Shown here piece after piece: positions 19,108-27,710 of a stretch of DNA of 64,000 nucleotides. Position 1 is the stretch's first letter; each line of letters begins with the position of its first letter. Below the pieces are notes generated by a model that had not been told where the DNA came from, did not search any database, and saw only the letters and a list, made by a program, of their open reading frames with translations. This DNA comes from Commensalibacter papalotli (ex Servin-Garciduenas et al. 2014). GTDB taxonomy: Bacteria > Pseudomonadota > Alphaproteobacteria > Acetobacterales > Acetobacteraceae. The translations under genes and the position numbers were made by a program. The stretch is from NCBI RefSeq assembly GCF_000527695.1, contig NZ_ATSX01000001.1:744001-808000 (forward strand). Reading direction: 5' to 3'.

Positions 19108-19439
19108 TTTATACTCCATTAATAATCAAATCTTTAACTATTTGCGATAAAACAAGATACCATATAATTCTTAGCTTTAAATAAAAGATTTTTCAAATTT
19201 GTATGTCTTTTTTAAAGTGCATGCAAAAGTTATCCACAATTTCGGGGATAAGCTTGAGGAATAGTCTGTGTATGATATAAGGATAGTAATAGGATAGAAT
19301 GTATAAAATTAAAGAAAGTTATACAAACTTTTAATATGACACATTTTTTTACAAAACAAAAAACTGAATAATAAAAGTTTTATAGTTTCCATTTTTATTT
19401 TGATATAATATTGAGTAATCATTACATAGGGATATTTAT
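19108..19439. other. AT-rich non-coding gap with DnaA-box-like sites
   Basis: No reading frame with a ribosome site is seen here. It holds a perfect DnaA box TTATCCACA at 19230-19238. Near matches are at 19267-19275 (TCATACACA on the minus strand) and 19319-19327 (TTATACAAA). A weaker GGGGATAA lies at 19244-19251. The rest is strongly AT-rich with A and T runs, and the right end holds the promoter of the gene at 19440. Confidence 0.45.
19401..19409 (+). promoter_or_regulatory. Extended -10 promoter for the secreted protein gene at 19440
   Basis: TGATATAAT matches the extended -10 consensus (TGn before a perfect TATAAT at 19404-19409). No good -35 is present, as is usual for extended -10 promoters. 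The predicted start near 19416 leaves a short leader containing AGGGA at 19428-19432. Confidence 0.55.
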
Positions 19440-19811
19440 GTGAAAAAAGCTATATGTCTAAGTATATTTTTAAGCTCAAGCATAATTGTATGTTCTGCTT
19501 TTGCTCAGTCAAATGATGAAAAAGCGATTAGCTTTTTAGATAAACATTTGCAAACAATGTTCAAAGTTTTGAATTCCAAACCTGAGACAATCAGTCCAAC
19601 ATGTATGGATAGTTTAAAAAAACTACATAATTTAAAAGAACAATTAACAAAAGCCCCCAATACCCAAAGAGATATTAATCTCGCTATATTAAGAGCGCTA
19701 TATTCGAATTCTATACAATTTTGCGAAACAGATGTTCAAGCGATTTGTAGTAAACGAGCAGAACCTTCTGTAAGGATTATATGTAAAGAAATATCCAGTC
19801 AAAATAATTAG
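19440..19811 (+). CDS. Small secreted protein, function unknown
   Basis: The start is GTG at 19440, seven bases after AGGGA; the ATG two bases earlier runs straight into TGA. The 123-residue product has a signal peptide (KKAICLSIFLSSSIIVCSAFA, cleavage before QS). The mature part is about 102 residues, mostly helical in appearance, with four cysteines (SPTCMDS, FCETDVQAICSK, RIICKE) likely to form periplasmic disulfides. No family was recognised. Confidence 0.7.
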   Translation: MKKAICLSIFLSSSIIVCSAFAQSNDEKAISFLDKHLQTMFKVLNSKPETISPTCMDSLKKLHNLKEQLTKAPNTQRDINLAILRALYSNSIQFCETDVQAICSKRAEPSVRIICKEISSQNN

Positions 19812-19840
19812 GAGGAAAAGACTATTTCCTCTTCTCCTCC
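19812..19840. terminator. Possible hairpin terminator between the 19440 gene and xfp
   Basis: GAGGAAA (19812-19818) can pair with TTTCCTC (19825-19831). GGAGGA can alternatively pair with TCCTCC at 19835-19840. The region lies between convergent genes and is followed by AT-rich sequence, but the T-tract is poor. Confidence 0.35.
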
Positions 19841-19854
19841 ATTATCATTTTAAT

Positions 19855-22062
19855 TTAAGAAGTCCAAGACCAATTACGGATCTCGGGCATATCCTGACCA
19901 TGTTCGTGGATATAACGTTTATGTTCTACTAATTTATCACAAACCATTTGGTTTATATAAGCAACTTTTGAACTATTCTTGGCTGTACGATTAACAATAT
20001 TCGCAACCAAGTTATAACGATCTAAATTGTTTAAAACTACCATATCAAATGGGGTTGTTGTTGTTCCTTCTTCTCTAAAGCCATGAACATGGAAATTTTT
20101 CGCATTTGTTCTTTTATAAACCAAAGAGTGAATAAGTTGAGGATATCCATGATAAGCAAAGATCACTGGTTTATCTTTAGTGAAAAGGGAATCAAATGTG
20201 CCATCTGACAGACCATGAGGATGTTGAGATGGTGCAGCCAATGTCATTAAATCAACAACATTAACAAAACGAACTTTTAACTCTGGCATATGTTCATGTA
20301 AGATTTTAACGGCAGCTAATGCTTCCATCGTTGGAACATCACCTGCACAGGCAAGAACAACATCTGGCTCATGCCCTTTGTCATTACTGGCCCATTCCCA
20401 AATACCAACACCTTCAGTACAATGTTTAATTGCAGCATCCATACTGAGCCATTGTGCTTGTGGTTGTTTACCAGCAACAATCACGTTAATTCTGTTACTT
20501 GTACGCAAACAATGATCAGCAATATAAAGCAAAGTATTTGCATCAGGTGGTAAATAGATACGACTAATATCAGATTGTTTTCTGACCACATGGTCAATAA
20601 AACCAGGATCTTGATGGCTAAATCCATTGTGATCTTGTCTCCATACATGGGATGTTAACAAGATATTTAATGAAGCAATTGGCCTGCGCCATTCAACCTC
20701 TTTGGCACCATCAATCCATTTAGAATGCTGGTTAACCATAGAATCGACAATATGGATAAAAGCTTCATAACAAGAGAAGAAACCATGACGTCCTGTTAAC
20801 AAATATCCTTCTAGCCATCCTTCAATTGTATGCTCACTGAGGATTTCCATGACTTGACCTTCATGAGCCAAATGATCATCAAAATCAAAAATCTCTGCAT
20901 TCCAAACACGGTTAGTAACTTCCAAGACGTTATTTAAGCGGTTAGAATTGTTTTCATCAGGAGATAAAACTAAGAAATTATTTTTATTTGCTTTAACAAC
21001 ATCACGCAAGTAACTACCTAAAATACGTGTAGCCTCTCCTTCCTCTCTTCCAGGTGCACTAATAGCCAAAGCATATTCTGTAAAATTAGGTAGTTTTAAT
21101 GCTCGTTTGACTGCACCACCATTACTTTGAGGTATAGCACTCATGCGTTTAAAACCTACTGGGTTTAACGCAGCAATTTCGGGGAATAATTTACCAGATT
21201 CATCAAATAACTCTTCTGGATGATAGCTTTTCATCCATTTTTCTAATAGCTCTAAATGCCCAGGTTTTGTTAAATCACCAAATGGTACTTGATGGGCACG
21301 CCAGAAATCTTCTACTCTTTCGCCTTCGATTGTTTTTGGACAAGTCCATCCTTTAGGGCTGCGCAGAACAATCATAGGCCATAATGGACGATCTGTTTTA
21401 TTGTTTTCTCTGGCATCTTTTTGGATTTGTCTAATTTTATCAAATGCCTCATCAAAAGCGACAGCCATTTTTTGATGCATTTCATTAGGATCATGCCCCT
21501 CTACAAAAATAGGCTCATGACCATAACCATGCATTAAATTTGATAATTCTTCATGAGAAATACGAGCTAGAACAGTTGGATTAGCAATTTTATATCCATT
21601 AAGATGTAAAATAGGCAAAACAGCACCATCTGTTTTTGGATTAACAAATTTATTACTATGCCACGAAGCAGCCAATAGCCCTGTTTCTGCTTCACCATCA
21701 CCAATAACACAAGCAACGATTAAATCTGGATCATGAAAAATCGCACCATAAGAGTGAGATAGAGAATACCCTAATTCACCACCTGCATGAATAGAGCCGG
21801 GAGTGGTTGGTGCGGCATGACTTGGAATACCCCCTGGGAAAGAGAACTGTTTGAAAAGTTTTTGCATTCCAGCTTCATCTTCAGTAATATCGGGAAAAAG
21901 CTCGGTATAAGTTCCTTCAATATAAGTTGAAGCAACAACACCTGGAGCCCCGTGACCTGGACCTGCAACATATAAAATATTTAAATCACGATTTCTAATA
22001 ATACGGTTTAAATATAAATAGATGAAATTTAAACCAGGTGTCGTACCCCAATGTCCCAACAA
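19855..22062 (-). CDS. xfp: Phosphoketolase (xylulose-5-P/fructose-6-P), main open frame after a frameshift
   Basis: This frame encodes residues from the catalytic-His region LGHWGTTPG to the C-terminus: [31 protein letters not shown], the thiamine-diphosphate motif [25 protein letters not shown] and [10 protein letters not shown]-like [11 protein letters not shown]. Phosphoketolase cleaves xylulose-5-P or fructose-6-P with phosphate to give acetyl-phosphate, which AckA (encoded just upstream) turns into acetate and ATP. The frame lacks the usual first 60 or so residues. These are encoded at 22063-22220, split by a one-base deletion. A TTG at 22062 is the only start available without frameshifting. 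Confidence 0.9.
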   Translation of the reverse strand: MLGHWGTTPGLNFIYLYLNRIIRNRDLNILYVAGPGHGAPGVVASTYIEGTYTELFPDITEDEAGMQKLFKQFSFPGGIPSHAAPTTPGSIHAGGELGYSLSHSYGAIFHDPDLIVACVIGDGEAETGLLAASWHSNKFVNPKTDGAVLPILHLNGYKIANPTVLARISHEELSNLMHGYGHEPIFVEGHDPNEMHQKMAVAFDEAFDKIRQIQKDARENNKTDRPLWPMIVLRSPKGWTCPKTIEGERVEDFWRAHQVPFGDLTKPGHLELLEKWMKSYHPEELFDESGKLFPEIAALNPVGFKRMSAIPQSNGGAVKRALKLPNFTEYALAISAPGREEGEATRILGSYLRDVVKANKNNFLVLSPDENNSNRLNNVLEVTNRVWNAEIFDFDDHLAHEGQVMEILSEHTIEGWLEGYLLTGRHGFFSCYEAFIHIVDSMVNQHSKWIDGAKEVEWRRPIASLNILLTSHVWRQDHNGFSHQDPGFIDHVVRKQSDISRIYLPPDANTLLYIADHCLRTSNRINVIVAGKQPQAQWLSMDAAIKHCTEGVGIWEWASNDKGHEPDVVLACAGDVPTMEALAAVKILHEHMPELKVRFVNVVDLMTLAAPSQHPHGLSDGTFDSLFTKDKPVIFAYHGYPQLIHSLVYKRTNAKNFHVHGFREEGTTTTPFDMVVLNNLDRYNLVANIVNRTAKNSSKVAYINQMVCDKLVEHKRYIHEHGQDMPEIRNWSWTS

Positions 22063-22220
22063 GCGGGGTTTTGTATGTTCTAATTTTAAAGGCTCTCTGA
22101 GAAGCAGATTTTCATTAAATAGATTTGTCCAACGGACAAATAATTAGCAACATGCCACCATTTGTTAAATAGCTCTACTTCTTTAGAAGATAAAGGATTC
22201 TTATTCGTCGTTTTATCCAC
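22063..22220 (-). pseudogene. xfp: 5' end of xfp, out of frame with the rest (one-base deletion near 22112-22115)
   Basis: From a GTG at 22220 the frame reads 36 codons with the phosphoketolase N-terminal pattern ([19 protein letters not shown]) and then meets TAA. Moving one base over right after the ATG at 22115-22113 gives [22 protein letters not shown], the expected continuation. Spacing between IYL and GHWG equals that of Bifidobacterium phosphoketolase if one base is restored (ATGAAAA to ATGGAAAA). The repaired gene would encode about 788 residues. A TTG at 22253 is an alternative start. It may be a true lesion or a sequencing error. Confidence 0.8.
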
Positions 22221-22286
22221 GTCCTTTTTTTTATTATAATCTACAAATATCAAAGTCTTTCATTAATAAAATTGTTGCAGGTTTCT

Positions 22287-23501
22287 TTAATTCTTGGCGA
22301 ACTTCAAAACTTCCTGAAGCATAATCAACTCTTCATTTGTAGGAATAGTCTGAACTAAAATTTTACTTTCTGGTTTACTGATAATCAGATCTCCAGAATT
22401 ATTTGCTTCTTTGTCAATATTTACGCCTAACCACTCTAAAGCTTTACAAACTTCAAACCTCAAAGTTGAAGAATGTTCACCAATACCAGCTGTAAATATT
22501 AAACCATCGAAACCTTGTAAGGAGGTAACTAATCGTCCAATTTCGCCAACCAGTCTATATGTAAATAAATCAAGTGCTTGTTTTGCATAAACTGCATTGG
22601 TGCCGTTTGTATTGACTTCTTCGACAATATCACGCATATCACTTGAAACCTCTGAAACACCCAAAAGGCCAGATTTTTTCCAAATCAAATCTTGAATTTC
22701 ATCAGCAGATAACTTTTCCTCTTGTAGCATATACAAAATAATTGCAGCATCAATATGTCCAGTACGTGTTCCCATGACTAAACCATCAAGCGGTGTAAAA
22801 CTCATAGAGGTATCGATACATTTTCCATTATGAATTGCGGTGACACTGGCACCATTTCCTAAATGTGCAACAATAACTTTACCATTGGCTAAAGGAGAGT
22901 TCGTTTCTTGTAAATATTGGACAATATATTGATAAGACAAACCGTGGAAACCATAGCGCCGTACCCCATCGTCATAATATTTTCTGGGTAATGCAAAACG
23001 TTTTGCATAATCAGGCATGGTTGCGTGAAAAGCCGTATCAAAACATGCAACTTGAACAATTTCAGGTCTTTTATCAAGCATCACGCGCATAGGCGATAAA
23101 CTACCAGGCTGATGTAAAGGTACGAAAGGAGTGAGGGCTTTTAAATCTTCATATACTTTTTCATTAGCAATAGCAGGAGCAGAGTATTTAGAACCACCAT
23201 GAACGAAACGATGTCCAATACCAATAATTTGATCATTGCCTAGATGAGTAAATAGCCACTCCATCGTTTCATCAAATAGGGCACCTCTGGCACTTGATTG
23301 GAAGAGTTTAGGATCTATCCAATTTTTCTCATACAGTATATTTTTTTTATTATCTTTAATGATGAGATGAGGTTTGTTGGTCCCAATCCCCTCTAGCAAC
23401 CCATTAGTGCTACAAACAAACTCTTGCTTTGCATCTTCACGATACAAAGAAAATTTTAGACTTGATGAACCTGCATTTATTATTAATACCGAATCTGCCA
23501 T
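22287..23501 (-). CDS. ackA: Acetate kinase AckA
   Basis: This 404-residue protein is a full-length acetate kinase that makes ATP and acetate from acetyl-phosphate. Motifs include the N-terminal LIINAGSSSLKFSLY, GHRFVHGG, CFDTAFHATMP, HLGNGASVTAIHNGK, the catalytic FTPLDGLVMGTRTGHID and the C-terminal TAGIGEHS. It is upstream of xfp on the same strand, so the pair forms the acetate branch of the phosphoketolase pathway. A TTGACA promoter lies upstream, with a leader of about 137 bases. Confidence 0.97.
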   Translation of the reverse strand: MADSVLIINAGSSSLKFSLYREDAKQEFVCSTNGLLEGIGTNKPHLIIKDNKKNILYEKNWIDPKLFQSSARGALFDETMEWLFTHLGNDQIIGIGHRFVHGGSKYSAPAIANEKVYEDLKALTPFVPLHQPGSLSPMRVMLDKRPEIVQVACFDTAFHATMPDYAKRFALPRKYYDDGVRRYGFHGLSYQYIVQYLQETNSPLANGKVIVAHLGNGASVTAIHNGKCIDTSMSFTPLDGLVMGTRTGHIDAAIILYMLQEEKLSADEIQDLIWKKSGLLGVSEVSSDMRDIVEEVNTNGTNAVYAKQALDLFTYRLVGEIGRLVTSLQGFDGLIFTAGIGEHSSTLRFEVCKALEWLGVNIDKEANNSGDLIISKPESKILVQTIPTNEELIMLQEVLKFAKN

Positions 23502-23644
23502 TCAAGAAAACCTTACTAGAAAAATAGTGTATATCTAGAGCGTGTTCAACAACAGGAAGCCTTAAGAGCTTGAAATCATTATTATATAAAAATTAAATAG
23601 TTTCACTAAGTTTTCACTCTCTCTTTTGTGATCACCTCTGTTTT

Positions 23645-23673
23645 ATGATGGTACTTTATTTAGTTTTTGTCAA
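23645..23673 (-). promoter_or_regulatory. Candidate sigma-70 promoter of ackA-xfp
   Basis: On the minus strand a perfect TTGACA (23673-23668) is followed after 17 bases by CATCAT (23650-23645), four of six matches to TATAAT. The predicted start near 23638 gives a leader of about 137 bases before ackA. The site lies just beyond the smpB stop codon. Confidence 0.42.
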
Positions 23674-23689
23674 AAGTTTCTTAGAAAAT

Positions 23690-24172
23690 TTAAACTTTAT
23701 TTCTTAATAGTCTTGCCTTGTCTCTTTTCCAATCACGATCTGCGATTGCCTGGCGTTTATCGGTCTTCTTTTTACCTTGCCCTAACCCCAAAGAAACCTT
23801 GGCTATCCCTCTGGAATTAAAGAATATATCCAAAGGAACAAGCGTCATGCCTTCGCGTGTGATTGATCCCAATAATTTGTTAATTTGCTTTTGATGCAAT
23901 AACAATTTGCGTGGTGCTTTGGGATCAAATTTGGACAGAACACCCCCCTGATATTCAGGAATATAGCTGTTAAACAACCATATTTCCCCGTCCCTTTCTC
24001 CGGCAAAAGCCTCATTAATTGTTGCGCGGCCATTACGTAAACTTTTTACTTCTGGCCCTTTTAACATAATGCCCGCCTCAATTTTTTCTATTATAGAATA
24101 ATTGAAAGTAGCTTTTCGGTTTTTAGCAACATTTCCAAAAGAAATTAAACTATTCGTTTTTTTCTCAGCCAT
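23690..24172 (-). CDS. smpB: SsrA-binding protein SmpB
   Basis: This 160-residue protein is SmpB, the partner that brings tmRNA to stalled ribosomes in trans-translation. It shows the conserved NRKATFNYSIIEKIEAGIMLKGPEVKSLR, the INEAFAGERDGEIWLFN segment and the basic C-terminal tail with GLGQGKKKTDKRQAIADRDWKRDKAR. It lies 3 bases after dapA, and dapA-smpB is a common alphaproteobacterial pair. No ssrA gene is seen in the window. Confidence 0.97.
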   Translation of the reverse strand: MAEKKTNSLISFGNVAKNRKATFNYSIIEKIEAGIMLKGPEVKSLRNGRATINEAFAGERDGEIWLFNSYIPEYQGGVLSKFDPKAPRKLLLHQKQINKLLGSITREGMTLVPLDIFFNSRGIAKVSLGLGQGKKKTDKRQAIADRDWKRDKARLLRNKV

Positions 24173-24175
24173 AAC

Positions 24176-25066
24176 TTAACCTAATAATCCAACCACCTCT
24201 AGGGCGTGTTTAATTTTTTGCCTTGAAGCATCAGTAATCGGTGCCAAAGGCAGGCGACAAACTTCGTTACATAAACCTAAGAGCGATGCTGCATATTTAA
24301 CAGGCCCTGGGTTACTTTCACAGAACATTGCATCATGTAGTACAGAAAGACGATCTTGCAGAGCAATCGCCTCTGCAACCTTTCCTTCTTTCCAAGCTTT
24401 GTGTATTTGCGCACAAAATTTCGGGGCAACATTCGCAGTCACACTGATACATCCATTCCCACCAGCAGCTAGATAAGAAACCACTGTTCCATCCTCACCA
24501 GAAAGCAAATTAAAATGTTTTTTAATCGCACGGCGCTCTTGAATAGGGCGAACTAAATTCGCAGTTGCGTCCTTCACACCGACAATATAAGGGTTTTCCG
24601 CTAATCTAGCCATCGTTTCTACAGACATATCAATTACAGAACGTCCAGGAATATTGTAAATATATATTGGGAACTCTGATGCATTAGCAATGGCTGAATA
24701 ATGGAGGAACAACCCTTCTTGAGTAGGTTTGTTGTAATATGGCGTTACAACAAGAGCCGCATTTGCACCGATCTCTTTGGCAAAATTCGCCATTTCAATT
24801 GCTTCATCTGTACAATTAGAACCAGCACCAGCTAAAACAGGCACACGCCCAGCAGAGACTTTAACTGCAATTTCAACAATCTTTTTATGTTCTTCATGAG
24901 ACAAAGTTGGGCTTTCCCCTGTTGTTCCAACAGGTACAAGCGCAGAGGTGCCTTGTTGTATTTGCCAATCTACAAATTTCTCAAACGCCTTAACATCCAA
25001 AGAACCATCTTGATTCATAGGAGTAATTAATGCTGTAAGTGAGCCCTCTAGCCAAATATTTGTCAT
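24176..25066 (-). CDS. dapA: 4-hydroxy-tetrahydrodipicolinate synthase DapA
   Basis: This 296-residue TIM-barrel enzyme condenses pyruvate with aspartate semialdehyde in lysine and diaminopimelate synthesis. It has the signatures GTTGESPTLSHEEH, VLAGAGSNCTDEAIEMA, the catalytic-triad tyrosine region VVTPYYNKPTQEGL, IYNIPGRS, and the Schiff-base lysine in GVKDATANL. Length is normal. It is followed immediately by smpB. Confidence 0.97.
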   Translation of the reverse strand: MTNIWLEGSLTALITPMNQDGSLDVKAFEKFVDWQIQQGTSALVPVGTTGESPTLSHEEHKKIVEIAVKVSAGRVPVLAGAGSNCTDEAIEMANFAKEIGANAALVVTPYYNKPTQEGLFLHYSAIANASEFPIYIYNIPGRSVIDMSVETMARLAENPYIVGVKDATANLVRPIQERRAIKKHFNLLSGEDGTVVSYLAAGGNGCISVTANVAPKFCAQIHKAWKEGKVAEAIALQDRLSVLHDAMFCESNPGPVKYAASLLGLCNEVCRLPLAPITDASRQKIKHALEVVGLLG

Positions 25067-25118
25067 GAAATGTTCCTTTGTATTCTTTCTCTTAGTAATT
25101 TATAGCATAAAATATAGA

Positions 25119-25970
25119 TTAATGTTGTTTTGATTGACGATATGGTGATGCAGGATAGACCCCTAAAATAACACATTCCTCGGCATAAAAACGCAACTCA
25201 TTAATAGCACGCTTTAAACCAGCTTCCTCTATATGTCCATCAACATCAACTAAAAATTTTGTAGCTATAAAAGTCCCATCAGCCATGCAGCTTTCCAACC
25301 TTGTCATGTTAATATTATTGGTAGCAAACCCTCCCAAAGCTTTGTACAAAGCTGAAGGAATATTTTTAGTTTTAAATAACAATGTTGTTATGACATCTTT
25401 TTCGTGAAATGGTGGAACATCTTTTTCTTGGGCTACAATGTAAAACCGTGTCGTATTATAGGATTCATCTTCTACATTGTGACGTAAAACCTCAAGTCCG
25501 TTAAGTTCTGCAGCCAAGGAAGATGCGATTGCTGCGTCTTCTTTATTATTTAACTGAACAATAATTTCAGCAGAACCCGCAGTATCAAATTCAATAATTG
25601 GTTCAATACCTAAATCTTGAATAAGCGCTGCTACTTGCCCCATAGCTACGGGATGCGTATGCAAACGTTTAATGTCTTCAATTTTTGCCCCTCGGATTCC
25701 TATTAAACAATGTTCAACTCTCTGAAAATGTTCATCAACAATGAATAACCCTGATGAAGGTAACAATGTATGAATATCAGGCACTCGCCCGACTAAATTA
25801 TTTTCACAGGGCAACATAGCTTGATCTGCTTTGCCTGTTTGAACAGCTTTAATGGTTGCATGAAAATCTTCACACGGTAAAGTCGTCCAACCAGGTCGGG
25901 CTTCACGACAAGCAAGGTCAGAATAGGCGCCAGGTCTGCCTTGGAAGGCAATAATTTTTTTTTCTGTCAT
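25119..25970 (-). CDS. pheA: Prephenate dehydratase
   Basis: This 283-residue protein converts prephenate to phenylpyruvate in phenylalanine synthesis. The catalytic domain starts IIAFQGRPGAYSDLACREA, contains ENNLVGRVPDIH and ends with the NTTRFYIV motif around the catalytic Thr. A C-terminal ACT domain (LYKALGGFATNNINMTRLESCMADGTFIATKFLVDVDGH) likely binds phenylalanine for feedback control; its ESCM differs from the common ESRP. There is no chorismate mutase domain, as expected in alphaproteobacteria. It lies 6 bases after kdsB. Confidence 0.95.
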   Translation of the reverse strand: MTEKKIIAFQGRPGAYSDLACREARPGWTTLPCEDFHATIKAVQTGKADQAMLPCENNLVGRVPDIHTLLPSSGLFIVDEHFQRVEHCLIGIRGAKIEDIKRLHTHPVAMGQVAALIQDLGIEPIIEFDTAGSAEIIVQLNNKEDAAIASSLAAELNGLEVLRHNVEDESYNTTRFYIVAQEKDVPPFHEKDVITTLLFKTKNIPSALYKALGGFATNNINMTRLESCMADGTFIATKFLVDVDGHIEEAGLKRAINELRFYAEECVILGVYPASPYRQSKQH

Positions 25971-25976
25971 TATAGA

Positions 25977-26708
25977 TTAACCTTTTATTATTTTTCTGAC
26001 ATTTTCCAAGTCTTCTGGTGTATCTACACCGAATGGCGCATCTTGAATAGTCGCACAACCAATACTCATCCCAGCCTCTAAAGCTCTAAGTTGCTCAAGC
26101 TTTTCTCTGCTTTCCAAATAGGATGCTGGTAAAGAAATAAAACGTTCTAATGCAGCCTTGCGATAAGCGTAAATTCCTACATGATGCCATAGAGGCCCTT
26201 CTCCTGAAGGAATAAGCGCTCTGGAAAAATAGAGTGCTTTTCCTATAGTATCTTGATCTTTAAAGCTACATGCTACTTTGACCACAGAGGGGGCGTTACG
26301 TTCAAAATCGGTTTTAATAGGTGCAATCAAAGTCGCAATATCAACCGTTGAATCTGATAATGGGCGTAAAGACTGACGGATATCATCAGGATTTATCAAA
26401 GGCAAATCCCCTTGTAAATTAATGATAACATCATAATCTTGATGGTTTTCAACTTTCAGAAATGCTTGATAAACGCGGTCTGAACCAGAAGGAAGATCAG
26501 GGTCTGTATCAATAACCCTGCCCCCAGCTTGAGTAATGATATCTGTAATTTCTTTGTCACCAGAAGCCACAATAACAGGACCAATATTGGCTTTTTGTGC
26601 TTGTTCCATCACATGCACAATCATTGGTTTTCCATAAATATCGGCCAAGGGTTTATTAGGTAACCTTGTAGAGGCCAGGCGTGCGGGGATTATAATTAAC
26701 GCATTCAT
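25977..26708 (-). CDS. kdsB: 3-deoxy-manno-octulosonate cytidylyltransferase KdsB
   Basis: This 243-residue enzyme activates Kdo with CTP for lipopolysaccharide inner core synthesis. It begins ALIIIPARLASTRLPNKPLADIYGKPMIVHV and contains INLQGDLPLINPDDI, FSRALIP, HVGIYAYRKAALERF, LEQLRALEAG and the terminal GVDTPEDLENVRK. It leads the kdsB-pheA pair and is divergent from the cytochrome c gene. kdsA is also in this window (58238). Confidence 0.97.
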   Translation of the reverse strand: MNALIIIPARLASTRLPNKPLADIYGKPMIVHVMEQAQKANIGPVIVASGDKEITDIITQAGGRVIDTDPDLPSGSDRVYQAFLKVENHQDYDVIINLQGDLPLINPDDIRQSLRPLSDSTVDIATLIAPIKTDFERNAPSVVKVACSFKDQDTIGKALYFSRALIPSGEGPLWHHVGIYAYRKAALERFISLPASYLESREKLEQLRALEAGMSIGCATIQDAPFGVDTPEDLENVRKIIKG

Positions 26709-26833
26709 TTGGTTGTGGTTCTCAATTAAGATCGTTTTTTTTCTTTTCTTTTATAGCTGATAACGTATCTTTATTCTATAAACAAATAATGGTTGTCTAG
26801 CTCATTTTACAGTATAAAGAAAATTATTCAAAA

Positions 26834-27706
26834 ATGGACAGTTTCGATTGGAATAGATTAGCAGTCGCCGGCGTATTTTCTGTTTGTGTTTTAGCGGGAG
26901 CTTGGGGCATAGGATCAGTAATGATTCGCGATACAACGCCTTTTAGACCTGCTTTTTTTATTGATGGTGATCAAAATGAGCATATTGATCTTGCCTCTGG
27001 AAATGTTACCAAAGGGAAAGAGCTTGCTGCTCAACAATGCAGTCTATGCCATACATTCACCAAAGATGGTCCGCAAAAAATAGGCCCTAACTTATATGAT
27101 ATTATGGGTAGTCAAATCGCATCTGTTCCTGGTTTTTACTATTCAACCAGTTTAAAAAAGCATGATATAGAATATTGGAATGCACAAAATCTTAATTTGT
27201 GGCTGTCTCGCCCTATGAATTTTGCTCCTGATACAATTATGGCTTATCCTGGCGTTCCATCAACCCAAGATCGCATCAATATTATTGCTTATTTAAAAAG
27301 TATATCCCCTTCTGCTCCTGCTATTGAATCTAAAACTACGCCTACAGCTAACAAACAATCAGAACCAACCAAAGACAAAAATCCTCAAGTTGTTCAAGGT
27401 AAAGAAGATTTTCAACGTAATTGTGCTGTTTGTCATACAGATACCCAAAATGGAAATGCCAGATTAGGACCCAATTTATATAATATTATAAACAAACCAA
27501 TTGCGTCACAGTCTAATTATACCTATTCTGGGGTTCTTAAAAATAAAAAAACGAATTGGACTGAAAGTGATTTGGATCAATTGATAGAGAATCCGCAAAA
27601 ATGGGCTCCTGGCAGCAAAATGATTTATAAAGGTGTCAGTTCTGCAGAAGTAAGAAAAAATATTATTTCATATCTTCGTTCTCTTTCTCCACAGGGTAAC
27701 CATTAA
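26834..27706 (+). CDS. Membrane-anchored diheme cytochrome c
   Basis: This 290-residue protein has an N-terminal uncleaved membrane anchor (about residues 10-30) and two class I cytochrome c domains. The first heme site is C69-S-L-C72-H73, with a candidate axial Met in PDTIMAYPG. The second is C197-A-V-C200-H201, with Met in PGSKMIYKGV. A linker rich in Thr, Lys and Pro joins them. Single-domain anchored CycM-type cytochromes next to kdsB carry electrons to terminal oxidases in other alphaproteobacteria; here the domain is duplicated. It is followed 4 bases later by hisN. Confidence 0.88.
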   Translation: MDSFDWNRLAVAGVFSVCVLAGAWGIGSVMIRDTTPFRPAFFIDGDQNEHIDLASGNVTKGKELAAQQCSLCHTFTKDGPQKIGPNLYDIMGSQIASVPGFYYSTSLKKHDIEYWNAQNLNLWLSRPMNFAPDTIMAYPGVPSTQDRINIIAYLKSISPSAPAIESKTTPTANKQSEPTKDKNPQVVQGKEDFQRNCAVCHTDTQNGNARLGPNLYNIINKPIASQSNYTYSGVLKNKKTNWTESDLDQLIENPQKWAPGSKMIYKGVSSAEVRKNIISYLRSLSPQGNH

Positions 27707-27710
27707 TCTT

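Noticed and set aside
22104-22116. Programmed -1 frameshift in xfp
   Set aside because: The A-run after ATG could slip, but the sequence does not fit the X-XXY-YYZ heptamer and no downstream pseudoknot was evident. A simple one-base deletion explains it better.
23502-23644. Insertion-sequence end or riboswitch in the ackA leader
   Set aside because: A GAGCGTGTTCAAC-like stretch resembled some IS ends, but no terminal repeat partner, target duplication or transposase was found, and no riboswitch fold was apparent.
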